Source: Nectonema munidae (taxonomy: Eukaryota > Nematomorpha > Nectonematoida > Nectonematidae). From it: a stretch of 64,000 nt of DNA. Made by a program: the position numbers and the translations under genes. The DNA lies in assembly GCA_030549495.1 (NCBI GenBank), contig JAUIRK010000673.1:620001-684000 (forward strand), given 5' to 3'. Position 1 is the stretch's first letter. Each line of letters begins with the position of its first letter. Below the pieces are notes generated by a model. That model was given only the letters and a program-made list of their open reading frames with translations, did no database searches and was not told the DNA's origin. Shown in pieces: positions 1-11,772 of this stretch.

Positions 1-439
1 TGCAAAGGATTATTAAATGAAATGAAGTCAATCGAAACAAATAATCATTTTACACTTCTCTTTAGAATATGTAGACACTGAAAATGGAATACAGAAAGAT
101 CAAAGAATAAAACAAAATAGAGACTAAATTTTCCTCCATTAATATTTTCGATAACTTCACAAGAAGATAGTATCAGCATGCTAAAAATTCGTGTTTTTAC
201 AAAAAATTTAAGTAAACTGTATATCCTATATTTTAAAAAATTCTGTGCATACATACGTCAATGATTTCTTATTTTACACGTTTTCATAGTTTTTACGCTT
301 CCCTTAATTTGCCCACTTTCGATCCTGATGAAATAATGGAATGGAACGTGACGGTTCTGAGAAAACTCTCGCAAATTTAACGTGGCAATCTAATCGAGTC
401 CAAATTATAAAATGGAATATCTTGGAAAATGTAGGATAC

Positions 440-628
440 TTCTTTCATGATCTTGCCAAGCGTGGCAGGACTTCTGGATACAACGACACCAGCATCTTGC
501 AGGGCACTTATTTTGTTGTCGGCACCTCCCTGCTTTCCAGATATGATTGCACCAGCGTGCCCCATTCTTCTTCCGGGAGGGGCTGTGAGCCCAGCTATGA
601 AACTCACAACCGGTTTAGCATTTGCACC
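440..628 (-). CDS. SUCLG1: SUCLG1 exon, C-terminal catalytic-histidine segment
   Basis: This exon encodes 63 codons of the succinyl-CoA ligase (GDP/ADP-forming) alpha subunit, the mitochondrial TCA-cycle enzyme that interconverts succinyl-CoA and succinate with nucleotide phosphorylation. It runs from [13 protein letters not shown] through [10 protein letters not shown], which holds the histidine phosphorylated during catalysis, to [11 protein letters not shown]. It is bounded by a pyrimidine-rich acceptor (TCTATTTTAG) and a GTATCC donor. Both borders are phase 0, so it joins the exon at 4963-5198 as NNT/GANAKP, matching the family alignment. Family members end 7-10 residues later, so a short last exon must lie to the left of the window. 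The high GC contrasts with the surrounding intron. The match to remembered animal SUCLG1 proteins is essentially colinear. Confidence 0.94.
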
Positions 629-1880
629 CTAAAATAGAAACATATCAGAAAATTGCTCCTCTAAATTTAATTAATGATTAATTTCGGTTGACTCGAGAAA
701 GGGGACTATAGGAATGCTAGTTAGAAAATCTATGAAATCTATGAACTAGAGAGAGAGAGATATACGACTAATTTTACTCCATCATATCACTTTTTTAAAC
801 ATAATTTCTATTAAAATTTAGATTGCCAAAGAGATATTATTATTATTTTTCAACTCAAGCCGCGCAAATAAATTAATCCTTTTTTGGACATTTTATTTTT
901 AAATAGTTCAAAAATCAGCCCTACTACACATACCCAAACTTTATTCGAGAATTTATAATGGGTGGTTAAAAATATTATCTTGTTTTCTAGCCTAGATTTA
1001 TACTCTTCTAAACCCATCTTTTCACATTTAAGAACGTTTTTTGATATTAAGTTTATATTGAAAAAATTCACTCAATAATTTGATATTGGTTTATTTGTAG
1101 TCAGTCCACTTGTTTGATTCCAATAAAAACCGAAATAAATTTCGCGATTTTACATTGGTGTTTTTCCACCTTCAAGTATTAATAATTTAAAAAGAATATT
1201 TAAAAATTAAAAAATTCGTAAAACTTTTTAAGGGTCAGAAGGGATCAATTTTTATATCTTTAATAACTTTTTAAATATTTTTATCACCAATGAATTTAGC
1301 GTATTTGAAAAGGCGAATATATTTTAGAGTTTAATAGAGTTTAGTTGACATATACCGCCTTTTGACAAGTTTGGTTAAATTTTATTAATGGTTTAATTAC
1401 TATAGTGTATTCTGTAAAAAACAATATCACCAACAAATTCAGCGTATTTGAAAATAATAGCTTATATGCAAAGATAATTAACACGATTGAATTCAGAACC
1501 CTTAAATTATAGATAAAGAGTAGCATTTACCCTAAATCAGTGCTTAATTGTTATTAATTAATTTCTATTTTTTAATCGCGAGCGCAATCCTCCACGGTCA
1601 GTCAAACTTACTTTTAACCCTGCCGTATATAGCGTTAACTAGTTCCACAGAAAATAAGAAAAACCTTTATAAAGGAAGAATAAGCAAAATTGATCATCCA
1701 AAATCAATAATTAAAAGAATAGGAGAATATTAAAGCTTAGAAAAAGATCTCTTTAAGTTTGCACCCTTTTTATCGAGCGGACCCCTTACACTAAATAATT
1801 ATTGTGAAGAGCTTTCGGCGATGAAATTTATTAATGAAATTATAATTATATGCAAGGAAAATGTTTGCTAAAGCTGATAG
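629..1880. other. SUCLG1 intron, AT-rich, with diverged satellite monomers
   Basis: This intronic stretch has no coding signal. Between about 1262 and 1460 are two diverged copies of a monomer related to the 151-bp satellite at 56-57.4 kb: the phrases ATCACCAATGAATTTAGCGT and ATCACCAACAAATTCAGCGT match its ATCACCACTGAATTCAGC core, and TTTTGACAAGTTTGGTTAA matches its TTTTTGACAGGTTTGATTG block. A short (GA)n run lies at about 749-762. Nothing else is recognisable. Confidence 0.55.
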
Positions 1881-3660
1881 TTAAAGTGCTTATTGATTTT
1901 GAATGTTGCGTGGTAAAATGGAAATAATACGAAAGAAAGAAAGCACACATAATAAAATCTAATTTTAATGAGATGTTTGAGGTTGTTTTGTTGAAACGAT
2001 AGCATGAACGTGTGGTTCAATGGTAGATATTTTATGTGAAGTTCGGATTCCACATGCATTAGATTTCGATATTTGGATGTGATATAAAGAAGCTGACACA
2101 AATAAGTTGTGGAGAACGGCAGCAAGTGTTTGATCGCTCTGGATGCCAATTTACGCTACTCATTTCTTGTGTGAAACCAAAAGTTCAACAAATTGGACTG
2201 ATTGAAATACAACTGAAGTGATGTATCACATGATAGCTCTAATAGATTATTTTCATCCACCGGGCTTAAACTTCCTATCTCAGGTAGGTTTGTTTGAAAT
2301 GGATTTTTTATCCATTTATTCTTAGTAAAATTCTGCACTAAAAGTATTCTTCAAACTTTTCAAATGTTGAATAAAGAGGCACTCAGGAGGTTCTTCATCT
2401 GATGCTTCAAGGAAGTCCTCATGTGTTGAAAAGCCTGCATAGAGATCACTTTGCAAACGCACTAACGCCACAGGTCAGATTTCCGAATCAATGCATCTAC
2501 TTTCTCCTCAACATTGAATATAATACTCACAGAATTTCCTTGCAAGCTCATATTTGAACCATTCAAATGAGTAAAAATATCTGCCATATATGCAACCATA
2601 GTTGTTTATGAAAAAGAATAAAACTTGGAGTTTCTCTGAAATGCCTTAATATCGAGAAAATTTTGTATTTCCTCTCGCAACTCAAATGCACGAGCAAGAA
2701 TTTTTCAGCGTGATAACCATTGTACTGCGACTGTAGGAGTAAATCCTTGTGTGCGCTGCCTATTTCGTCACAAAAAAACACTAAAAATTGCGCTTGGATA
2801 AAATTAACAACTTAACCACTTCATTCATTGCCTCCTTCAACTTTTCTGACATATTTTTAGATGCCAATATTGCTCTGTGCAGCGAACAATGGATACATTT
2901 CACATTTGGTATAATCGCTCGAACTTCGTCCTTTGTACTTCCCTGAAATGGTTGGAGCGCTGTCAGCACTCACACCAACGCATTTTCGCCATTCAATTTT
3001 ACTTGTAATTATGAAGTCACTTAGAGCATTAAATATGGCCTTACATGTTGCATGTAATGGGAACGAATTGCAGAACAAAAACTGTTCATGAATCGATCCA
3101 TTGTACTCAAATCGTATAGATGCAAACAGCTCGGCACTGTTGCAAATATCTGTAGTTTCATCCAAATGCAAAAAGTAAAATTCACTTTGATGCAACATTT
3201 CTACAAACTGTTTTTTTATGTTTTCGCACATGTCATCGATTCGCATTTTTACTGTGTTTTTTGATGATGAGATGATATCATGTTTTTGGCTTCTTTATTT
3301 CCTTCCATTCTAGAAATCATGGCTTTTGATGCAACGAGAATTTGTTCCTCAGCTATTATGTGTGGTTTACCGGTCTTTGTTATTAATAGAGACAATATCA
3401 TACAAGGGTAACAAAGCATCTTCATTAGAACTGTTAGAAGTCATTTTTTTCATCGATTTTTGTTTTTCCTGCTTCATTCGAAAATCCGCAACTGGCTTGT
3501 TCGGTATGCATCACAATATTTGCCGCATTTTGGTTCGATTTTAAAGTCTTTCTTTTATATGAAACCAATTTACCTTCATCTTCTATATCGATTTTGTGTT
3601 TGCATGTGTTTCTTTAACCACCGCTCCATTTCTATTCGTGAAATTTGTGAAGAATATCTA
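1880..3660 (-). pseudogene. hAT transposase fossil (ZBED/SCAND3-like)
   Basis: Read on the minus strand, several frames together show a decayed hAT transposase of the ZBED5/SCAND3-like group. Around 3246-2890 is the RNase H-like core start (HLDETTDI, with the first catalytic aspartate) and the GVSADSAPTISGKYKG block with the second aspartate. Around 2900-2810 is the PNVKCIHCSLHRAILASK block. At about 2780-2400 the segment after the QWLSRGK-like position is badly eroded. At 2149-1960 is the C-terminal dimerisation region (LLPFSTTYLC, then KYRNLMHVESELHIK). The reading frame changes several times and stops are common. No clear terminal repeats or target duplication were found. It lies inside a SUCLG1 intron, antiparallel to nothing and co-oriented with the host gene. 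Confidence 0.75.
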
Positions 3661-4962
3661 TTATAATAAATGACTTTTCAATAGCATTCAACTTGAAAAA
3701 GTTAACCAACCAGATAAAAAAAATAAACAATGAATGAGGCAGTTAAATTTTCTTTAAAAAAATAAGCAAAAAAGATGAAAACTAAAAGAAAATTAAAAAA
3801 ATATAAATTTAAAAATTTACAATTTATTTGAATTAATAAATTACCAAAAGTGATTAAATTTTCAAAAATAGAAGTAAAAAAGGAGGAATGATAGTAGTAT
3901 TGAAAGAATAGTTAAAAAATAAAAAAAATCATAAATTTTTAGATTCCTACTGAATCCATTGTATTTTTCCGATCTAAATGTTTTTTTAACTTTTTTTTAT
4001 TTTTTATAATATAGTACTTTCAATTTGAATTTGCCCTTTTTTAGAGAAGTTAAAATACTTTACTAAATGTACCATATATTTTTGTCGTTGATGATAATTT
4101 TTTAGTCTGAAATACATTGTCATATAATGTAATATTTTGCTTATATTATATTTTATTATATTGTATATATTATACTATATTCCCATGGATAGCTAAATCC
4201 ATTCATCACTTTTTCCAAAGCAATAAGTATGGTTAATTCAATCTGTCATCTCGCCCATCACCATCGAGAGAGATCTCTACTGCCATTCTTAGAAGATGAA
4301 ATGGCGCGTATTATTTTTTATATTCGTATAATTCTATACAGCAGGTAAGGTGGCGCGTATTGTTTTTGTATTGAAAAGAAGTGGCAATTATAAAAAAGTT
4401 GATAGAAATAGTAAGAAGTCTTTTTTCAGTTTCTTAAAAGAATACTTTTGGGCGACATGGTCATCAACGCATCTTAACTACCGACTAGTACAATCAATCT
4501 CAGCAACTCACCACCCTCCTTCCCCAGTTGGTAGGTAGTCAAGATCTGTTTATGACGACGGCGGTCGAAAATTTAATTTTTAAGAAATTTTGTATAAACA
4601 CTTTTATCTCCATTAACTTATTTATTTTTATATAATATTTAAATTTCTGATTTAGTTTTTTTAAAAAATGTTCTATCAAATATAAGCACAACTGTTTTAA
4701 AAATCTATTCTTTCATAAATCCTTTAAAATTTTCTATCGTCACTTTTTAGAATGAAATTTAAAGCGCAAGTCAATTGACGCTTTGATAAATTTTTTTTAG
4801 CAATTCTAGTGTTAACGTGGTTGTTTGATAAAGGGTCATCAGTCAAGATATTGCAATTTAAGTGAATGTCTTGAATATCAGGACACATTCTGCGATAAGA
4901 ACATACGTGCATCCATCCATACCCAGTAAAGGAAGACAGTTAAAAAAGAATTGTAAAGTAAC
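3661..4962. other. SUCLG1 intron, no gene seen
   Basis: AT-rich intronic sequence with long A/T runs and, at about 4130-4185, a TATATT-rich low-complexity patch. A slightly GC-richer block at 4440-4560 (CATCAACGCATC, GACGACGGCGG) has no open frame with splice borders that I can support. No element family was recognised here. Confidence 0.4.
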
Positions 4963-5198
4963 CGTGTTGTTCTGCTTCAAGAATTCAGCAGCTTGCTCTT
5001 CTGCACTGCCACCGATCTCTCCGATACAAATGATGCCCTTAGTTCGATCATCTTTTAAAAACAAATCAATGCAATCGATGAAATTTGTTCCATTCAACGG
5101 ATCTCCGCCGATACCCACACACAGTGATTGGCCAAGGCCTTCGATTGTCGTTTGATTGACAGCTTCATACGTGAGGGTACCAGAACGCGAAACAATGC
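4963..5198 (-). CDS. SUCLG1: SUCLG1 exon, central ligase domain
   Basis: This exon encodes the region joining the CoA-binding and ligase domains of succinyl-CoA ligase alpha. It starts with two bases completing a glycine codon split with the exon at 7818-7875, then [34 protein letters not shown], a conserved FIDC block and [19 protein letters not shown]. The [10 protein letters not shown] and GIGGDP motifs are signatures of the family. The acceptor is TATATTTAG and the donor is GTTACT, a weak but legal GT site. The 236-bp length gives 78 full codons plus the split base pair, and the phase agrees with both neighbours. No stop or frameshift is present. Confidence 0.95.
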
Positions 5199-5514
5199 CT
5201 AAATATAATAGTTATTGTCACTCACTTCATTGAAGCATGGGATCTTCTCACACATGGGAGCTTAGCACGGCATAAAATATATGCTAGGACAATTTGTCGC
5301 ACAAATATTCTATTTTTAGCAATCGAATATTTTAATGAATAACCACATCAATAACTATCTCACTAACAAATAACAACTAATTAACTAACGAACTAGACAA
5401 GAACAAACTTAAATTCGTTTTAAATAAAACCATCTAATTAATTAGATAACGATTAAAAGTTGCTTAAAATGGTTCATCCCCAATCTGTCCAGTTCATATT
5501 TTGCTAGATGTAAG

Positions 5515-5918
5515 ATTTGGTATACCTCATTCGGGGAGACGATGTTACATAAGTTATTACCTATTTTTGCAATTTTTCACGATATTAAATAATATATTTG
5601 TCAAATAATCAAAATAAAATTCTGTAATCAAAGAATCGAAAAATATTCTTTGAAAAATCAAAAAATATGAAACTTTCTGTTCATATTTTGCTACCTCATA
5701 CGATGTTACAAAAGTTATTACCTATATTTTGCAATTTGCACGATTATAAATAATATATTTGTAAAATAAAATCAAAGATTCGAAAAATGTTCAAATCAAA
5801 AAATATTTATTCTTTTTAAATATTTCGATTCTTTGATTATTTGACAAATATATAATATTTAAAATCGTGCAAATTGCAAAATATAGGTAATAACTTTTGT
5901 AACATCGTATGAGGTAGC
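5515..5918. repeat. Foldback repeat, one direct plus one inverted copy
   Basis: A segment of about 110 bp beginning GCTACCTCATACGATGTTAC at 5690 is repeated in inverted orientation, ending GTAACATCGTATGAGGTAGC at 5918, with only a short AT-rich centre near 5800-5815. The two arms therefore can form a long hairpin. A third, more diverged copy in direct orientation precedes them at about 5523-5640 (TACCTCATTCGGGGAGACGATGTTAC, then CACGATATTAAATAATATAT). The arms share ATAGGTAATAACTTTTGTAACATC. No coding content is visible. It sits in the SUCLG1 intron between 5199 and 7817. Confidence 0.8.
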
Positions 5919-6301
5919 CTATGTTACCCACAAAGAGTATAGCTTTCCAATGATACCATTTTCAATCAAAAATTTTCTATAAATCTTCACATTATGCTGG
6001 TCACAAAAGTACTAAAATTTCGCCCAAATTTTTTGAAGTAAAGTCCAGTTATCAAAAAAAATTTAAAAACGTTTACAAAAATAAATTATTCTAGAGTATG
6101 TTACAAACGATAAGCTTTTAAATGATATATATATCATGAAAAAGAAACATTGAAAAACAGTTAAATTTTTTCTGCAGAACTTTTATGTAGAATTTTTGGA
6201 ATGGTGCTTTTAATATGTATGTAAAATATTTTTTGAAAATTTTCATTTTAAGTATGTTTTTTTTTTAGCATTTTACGATTTACACATTTAAATATATAAT
6301 A

Positions 6302-6341
6302 AGGTCTGGCAAGATGTCTCTCTAGAGGTCTTGCCAGACCT
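6302..6341. repeat. Short perfect inverted repeat (hairpin)
   Basis: AGGTCTGGCAAGA at 6302 is mirrored by TCTTGCCAGACCT ending at about 6341, a 13-bp perfect stem with a loop of about 14 nt. It stands out from the AT-rich surroundings because the stem is GC-richer. It may be a relic of a terminal inverted repeat or a MITE centre; function is not known. Confidence 0.75.
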
Positions 6342-6825
6342 CTGATACAGAATGATTGAAATTTACTCCTATTTTAAAATACAGATAATTCATTCGTATG
6401 CTATTTTTCTTAATATTTTTGTATTTGGATTAAATGCATCCTGTTCAATTTCTTTGGAAGCCGCAAAAATAGCTGAACATTTTACTCGATTTTAAAGGAT
6501 CGAGTAATAGTAAAAAATTTGATAATTGAAATTAAACATAACAAAAATTATTGGAAATTCTTTGTAAAAAAAGAAAAATGAGAGTTTGACACTAAAATGA
6601 TGCTATATCAGGCAGTTGACCGTCTAAAACAGAGCTTCTCAAAGGTGGAGGAAAATGAAATTAAAGAGGGCAATTTTTAGCATATTCAAATATTTTTCTA
6701 AAAAGAACTTTTTTTTACAAGAATTTATTGTAGTCAAATTATGAATCAAAATGATATTGGAATTTTTGTAATGACATTTCGCAGCCGAAAGATGACTTTT
6801 TGTTCAGAAATAAGGTAATAAAAAG

Positions 6826-7575
6826 TTGTTTTCAATATTCAATCAGATTTAGAATAAAATTAAAGAGTATAAGTTATTGGTATACGCAAACCACCATAGT
6901 TGTTTTCAATATTCAATCAGATTTAGAATGCAGATTTAGAATAAAATCAAAGAGTATAAGTTATTGGTATACGCAACCACCATAGTTGTTTTCAATATTC
7001 AATCAGATTTAGAATGCAGATTTAGAATAAAATCAAAGAGTATAAGTTATTGGTATACGCAAACCACCATAGTTGTTTTCAATATTCAATCAGATTTAGA
7101 ATGCAGATTTAGAATAAAATCAAAGAGTATAAGTTATTGGTATACGCAAACCACCATAGTTGTTTTCAATATTCAATCAGATTTAGAATAAAATCAAAGA
7201 GTATAAGTTATTGGTATACGCAAACCACCATAGTTGTTTTCAATATTCAATCAGATTTAGAATGCAGATTTAGAATAAAATCAAAGAGTATAAGTTATTG
7301 GTATACGCAAACCACCATAGTTGTTTTCAATATTCAATCAGATTTAGAATGCAGATTTAGAATAAAATCAAAGAGTATAAGTTATTGGTATACGCAAACC
7401 ACCATAGTTGTTTTCAATATTCAATCAGATTTAGAATGCAGATTTAGAATAAAATCAAAGAGTATAAGTTATTGGTATACGCAAACCACCATAGTTGTTT
7501 TCAATATTCAATCAGATTTAGAATGCAGATTTAGAATAAAATCAAAGAGTATAAGTTATTGGTATACGCAAATCA
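6826..7575. repeat. Tandem array, 87-bp unit with 74-bp variants
   Basis: Nine head-to-tail units begin at 6826, 6900, 6986, 7073, 7160, 7234, 7321, 7408 and 7495 with TTGTTTTCAATATTCAATCA and end GGTATACGCAAACCACC. Most units are 86-87 bp. The first and fifth are 74 bp because they lack a 13-bp internal duplication of GCAGATTTAGAAT. Units are almost identical, so the array expanded recently. Because 87 is divisible by three, the array translates as a repetitive open frame, but this is a consequence of the period and not evidence for a protein. It lies in a SUCLG1 intron. Confidence 0.95.
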
Positions 7576-7817
7576 CCCGCTAAGTTCCGAAAAAGTAAAT
7601 TAAAATATAAATGGATTTGCAAAAAAAGAATAATAGACACAAATGAAATATTTATTAGTGAAAAAAAGCACGGCATTCATTGTTCACAGATTCACAAGAT
7701 TCGTGCACGATGAATGAATAACGCTATTTTGCGAAGCGGCGAATATCACGTTTTCAAATAAGGAATAAAAAGAAAAGCATCAACTTCAGAATAGAAAAGA
7801 ATTGAAAGAAAGCTTAC

Positions 7818-7875
7818 CAATCGAGCCTTTTTTGTGAATGTAGCCAGGCATTATGCCTATTTTGCATTCTTCTGG
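7818..7875 (-). CDS. SUCLG1: SUCLG1 small exon (PEECKIGIMPG)
   Basis: A 58-bp exon too short for routine ORF detection. Minus-strand translation gives PEECKIGIMPGYIHKKGSI plus one base of a glycine codon, the CoA-binding-domain segment that follows GPNCPGVI in the family. It is bordered by the acceptor CTGTCTTTTAG and the strong donor GTAAGC. The phase-1 end matches the two-base start of the exon at 4963-5198. The acidic pair in PEECKIG is close to the insect PEQCKIG form and differs from the vertebrate PGECKIG. Confidence 0.93.
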
Positions 7876-10332
7876 CTAAAAGACAGAAAAGAATATACAA
7901 AAGTAAGTGAAGATTAAAAAGTGTTCAAACCATTACCAACTTTAGATATTTGAAAAGCAAAATTAATTAGAAATGAAATCTGCGAAAGGAAAAATCCGTT
8001 AACTGCACCCACGTTAAATCCCAAAAATGTACAGACACTTTCTCGCATTTACTGGCGGAGGAGCCGAAAAAAGGTCATTTTTTACACGCATCATTTACCT
8101 CCAAAGCCTATTTTTTCTTCATAAATAATAAAAATATATTGCGATTCTAAGCAAAATAAAGTTTTTATCGTCTTTGGTGAATGCAATTAAATTTTAAACC
8201 ATAAATGAAATATAAAGATGCATTGCATTTCTTTTTTTAATTATTCTTTCTTAATTTATTATTTATTCATCAATAAAATATTGTTCACTGGAAAAGGTTT
8301 GAAAAGATCTTTCATTTAGTATTTCATAAAAGTCAGCTAAAATTTCTTTCACTGCGTATGATGCAAAATCCTTCTAACGAATAGGCGCTTTTAGATTAAA
8401 CTTAAGAAGAATATTCCTCAGAGTGCCTAAGAGTCTTGTTAATTAAGATGAAGCTAAACATTTTATACGCGCGTTGAATATTTGCATGTGGAGACGTGCA
8501 CGGGTTAGTAAAGAGAAGAAAGCAAAATTTTGAACAGTTGTCCACGCACTTTCCATCAATAAATGATACGAATACTGAAGGCCGTTGCCAAAGTTGATCA
8601 ATTAATTAGCCAAGTTAGATTTTCCTTAACTCAATAAATCTTTTCGATATTTTAATAAACAAACCTAGGATAAAAATATATTTATTCATATCAGTGTAAA
8701 AGTGATCATGTAAGCACGAAGCCAGTTGTGAACCGATTTTATACTACAATTATAGCAGATTCAAAAAAAACAAAAAATATTCGACTTATCAAAAATACTA
8801 TGTAATCTAAAATAAATAAATACCTTTTTATAATTATAAAATTATATACCCCTAAAAAATTTATGGAGCAAGAGTGGTAAAAATGAGAAAAGTTTTTAGA
8901 ATAATACTACCACATCAAAAAAATGAGAAATTTGGAAAGAGAAAATACATCTAAAAATTTTGTTAAAAATAAGATTTAAGTGGAGATATTCATTCTAAAT
9001 AAAGAGAAAAAAACTGAATGACTCTTGTACCTTTTTTATTTAAGGAAAAAAGAAAAGGGGTGCGAACGCTTTTTACATCCAACTCAGGTGTGAAGATACG
9101 TCGTATGGTTTATGACACGACATGCAAAGAAAACCTTTAGCTCCCACTTCGCAGCGTTGATGGTGATGACCTACTAGGTCAATGATTGCAAGACATGACC
9201 AACGAGTCAGTTCGTGCCACTGGACAACGTTTTGTGAGCCAATAGACAAATTTGTGATAAATTCAAGCGATGCCATACCTCTGCAAAGAAATCCAGGAAA
9301 ATGCAAAAAATACATGAAACGTTTAAAAAGAAGCCTTCGCATTCTTGGGTTTGTCTTCCATTATTTTGCTTAATTAATTTTCCGCAGAACGTTTTTAATT
9401 AGCACTAGAATTAAACTTTTAAGAGCTAGTTGGCAAACTTTAATGTTTAAATATTAAAATAAATTTCAAAAAGTAATATAATTTATTGGGCACAAGATTT
9501 AAAACGGTGAATTTTCGCCGACACTCGGCTTTTTCAAACCACTATAATAATTAGTAGGGTAGAAGTTGAAAACTGGAAGGATTAGCGAAGAAGAAGACCA
9601 TGTGTTTGAAAATTAAAATATTTTCATTTAAATATTAAAATTCTTTATTTCTCCTAAAAATTTCAAATTTTTATAATTACTCCCCAGATGACCTGATGTT
9701 TCATAGTATACTCGAGCTTGGATAAACCATGAATCATATCTAGAAAATTTTTACAAATTTAAAAGTGACCGACTGATAAGAGATACAAACCACTCTGCTA
9801 TGTTTTGTTAATGAAAGAACGAACATAGCACCATTCGTAGCACCCAAACAGACATTTTTGAAAACGTTTTTGTTACAAATATGTTTTTGAAAATGGTAAT
9901 ACTTTTAAATATTTTTTCATTGTGCTCATGAAAAATTGTTAACTTCCACCAGAGGCCCCAAATTTGAAAAACATGGAAGCGCAATTTTTGATCTTTTGCG
10001 AAATAATAAACACATGAATAATAATTTGGGCGATGAAAAAGTTCATTATTTCCAAGTAAAAAATAAAATAAGAACGTGTTATTTAACAAATCTTATCTTA
10101 AGTGATCAGCAAATATGCCTGTTTAAAGGTATTCATATATTCTGACCATGTTCATATAATCCACATTTCGGCTCCATTCGTATTTGAATATCTTGAATGG
10201 AATGAACTAACTCTTCATAGGATTAATTAACAAAGTGTGAACTTATCCTTTTAACAAATAAATGTAACTTCTTTGTGTTAAACAGCAGGAAGGGGTTGCG
10301 TATAGAGAGGATATGAATAAAGGTAAAGATAC
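7876..10332. other. SUCLG1 intron; one unassigned GC-richer block
   Basis: Mostly AT-rich sequence without recognisable elements. A GC-richer block at about 9065-9345 has an 89-codon open frame on the minus strand (containing SIGSQNVVQWHELTRWSC and LCMSCHKPYDV) and a 63-codon frame on the plus strand. Neither matches a family I know and neither has convincing splice borders, so I do not call a gene. It may be a transposon remnant. Confidence 0.35.
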
Positions 10333-10545
10333 GACGATAACTCCGGGGCAGTTGGGGCCGAGTAAGCGAGACTTAGATTGATTCATGAGATGCTGGTGCA
10401 CGATGACCATGTCTTTGAGAGGGATGCCTTCAGTGATGCACACGATCAAAGGAACTTCGGCACAGATCGCTTCGATGATGGCTGAGGCTGCGCCAGGGGG
10501 AGGCACGTATATCACTGTGGCTGTCGCTCCCGTTCTTTCCATCGC
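10333..10545 (-). CDS. SUCLG1: SUCLG1 exon, CoA-binding domain second half
   Basis: This 213-bp exon encodes 71 codons: [38 protein letters not shown], then [17 protein letters not shown] and GPNCPGVI, all diagnostic for succinyl-CoA ligase alpha. The acceptor is TTTTTACGTTTAG. I place the donor at GTATCT, which leaves GVIV before the next exon's PEECKIG and keeps the family length; an alternative GT three bases earlier would drop one residue. Bacterial and animal relatives have Thr or Asn at this position, so Val is tolerable. Both borders are phase 0 and no disruption is present. Confidence 0.94.
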
Positions 10546-11655
10546 CTAAACGTAAAAATAACATCCTTTTTAAAACGCTTGGAAATGACCCGTATTGAAA
10601 TAATGAAGATTGGTGTCGCACACAACACTTTCACTCAAAAAAATTTAGGAGCCATAAAATGGATAGCAAATAAGCTTGAGTAATGGGATTTTCGTTGACA
10701 CAAAATATTGGTTAAGAAGGAAGAGTTTAACCAGCATTTTCCAAAAAATAACATTTAGTTTTCGCTAGCTTACATCGGTAAAAAGATAAATGTCTGAAAT
10801 ACTAATATAAGACATTTATCGCAGAAAGTGATGGTATGTTCGTTTAAAAAGCTTTTCTTCAGGAAACACTTATAGTTATTGATATATAATTTCAATCAAT
10901 ATAAGCTCATTAATTCGGCTCAAAATTACATTTACAAGTGAGGATCTTCAGTTAAAAAATATCTAAAACTCTGCTTCTCAATGTGGGAGATATGGAGAGA
11001 AAATACTGAATTGTCCACAAATGGAAACATTCAAAAGTTTTACAAAGGCTTAAAACGATATCAAATTCAGAGTAGTTTCAAAATTAAATGGAACCTTGTT
11101 CTGCAGATAAAGTTTGAAAATTATATCGTCAATACAAAATGAGGAAGGAGTCGTGTGATCGTTAAAAATTAGATTTTTTTTATATTTTACTTTAGGCATA
11201 TTTGGGTACGGAAAACTTTAAATACATACCTTTTCTCAATGATCAAAAACTTTTTCACAATGATTAAAACCTTTTTCTCATTCATTAAAAATTTTTAAAT
11301 AATAATGAATATACGAAAAAATTAAGTAAATTAATAATCTAATTTTTATTTGCCAGAAGTTAAATGCCTGAAAAATTAAAAAAAAATATACATATTCATT
11401 TTATATAAAATTTAATCTTTTAAAATTTGTTAAAAAGGTGAGAAAAAATCTTCTAAATGCGGTAATCGATATTGCTGTAGAATTAACCTAAAATTTATTT
11501 TAGAAATCCGTATTTACCATAACTTTCGGACTTTCGATGCCTACTTGCTACTCAGTTTAAAATAAAAACTTAGAGTCTGAGAAACAAAGGGCAATGTTTT
11601 TTCAGAAAGTGTTAGTAGAAAAAGAAAGAAAAGAGAAAAATAACTGAAAACATAC
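10546..11655. other. SUCLG1 intron, no element recognised
   Basis: AT-rich intron. At about 11225-11290 a degenerate run of about 25-bp units built on CTTTTTCACAATGATTAAAA is repeated roughly three times. No coding or mobile-element signal was recognised. Confidence 0.4.
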
Positions 11656-11772
11656 TTCCTTGACAGAGTCGAAAATTGGCAAATTCAAATGTTTTGTCCC
11701 GCCTTTGCCCGGAGAAACGCCACCAACCAGCTTCGTTCCATACTGCACAGCTTGTTCTGAATGAAAGGTGGC
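11656..11772 (-). CDS. SUCLG1: SUCLG1 exon, CoA-binding domain first half
   Basis: This 117-bp exon encodes 39 codons of the Rossmann-type CoA-binding domain: [18 protein letters not shown], then [21 protein letters not shown]. The family signature [10 protein letters not shown] is intact. The acceptor is TTTGTTTCAG and the donor is GTATGT, both strong. It joins phase 0 to phase 0 with the exons on either side, giving SVKE/AMERTG downstream, the expected linkage. The residues at the upstream junction are unusual (see findings). Confidence 0.94.

Noticed and set aside
447-632. Plus-strand frame of 61 codons
   Set aside because: Antisense shadow of the SUCLG1 exon at 440-628.
4350-4538. Possible first exon beginning MARIVFVLKRSG
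   Set aside because: It has targeting-peptide-like charge, but no usable donor in frame and no linkage to either host gene.
7137-7583. A 148-codon open frame with internal protein repeats
   Set aside because: It only reflects an 87-bp tandem repeat whose period is a multiple of three; it lies in an intron and short units break the frame.
9073-9342. An 89-codon minus-strand frame in a SUCLG1 intron
   Set aside because: No recognisable family and no convincing splice borders; left as an unassigned block.
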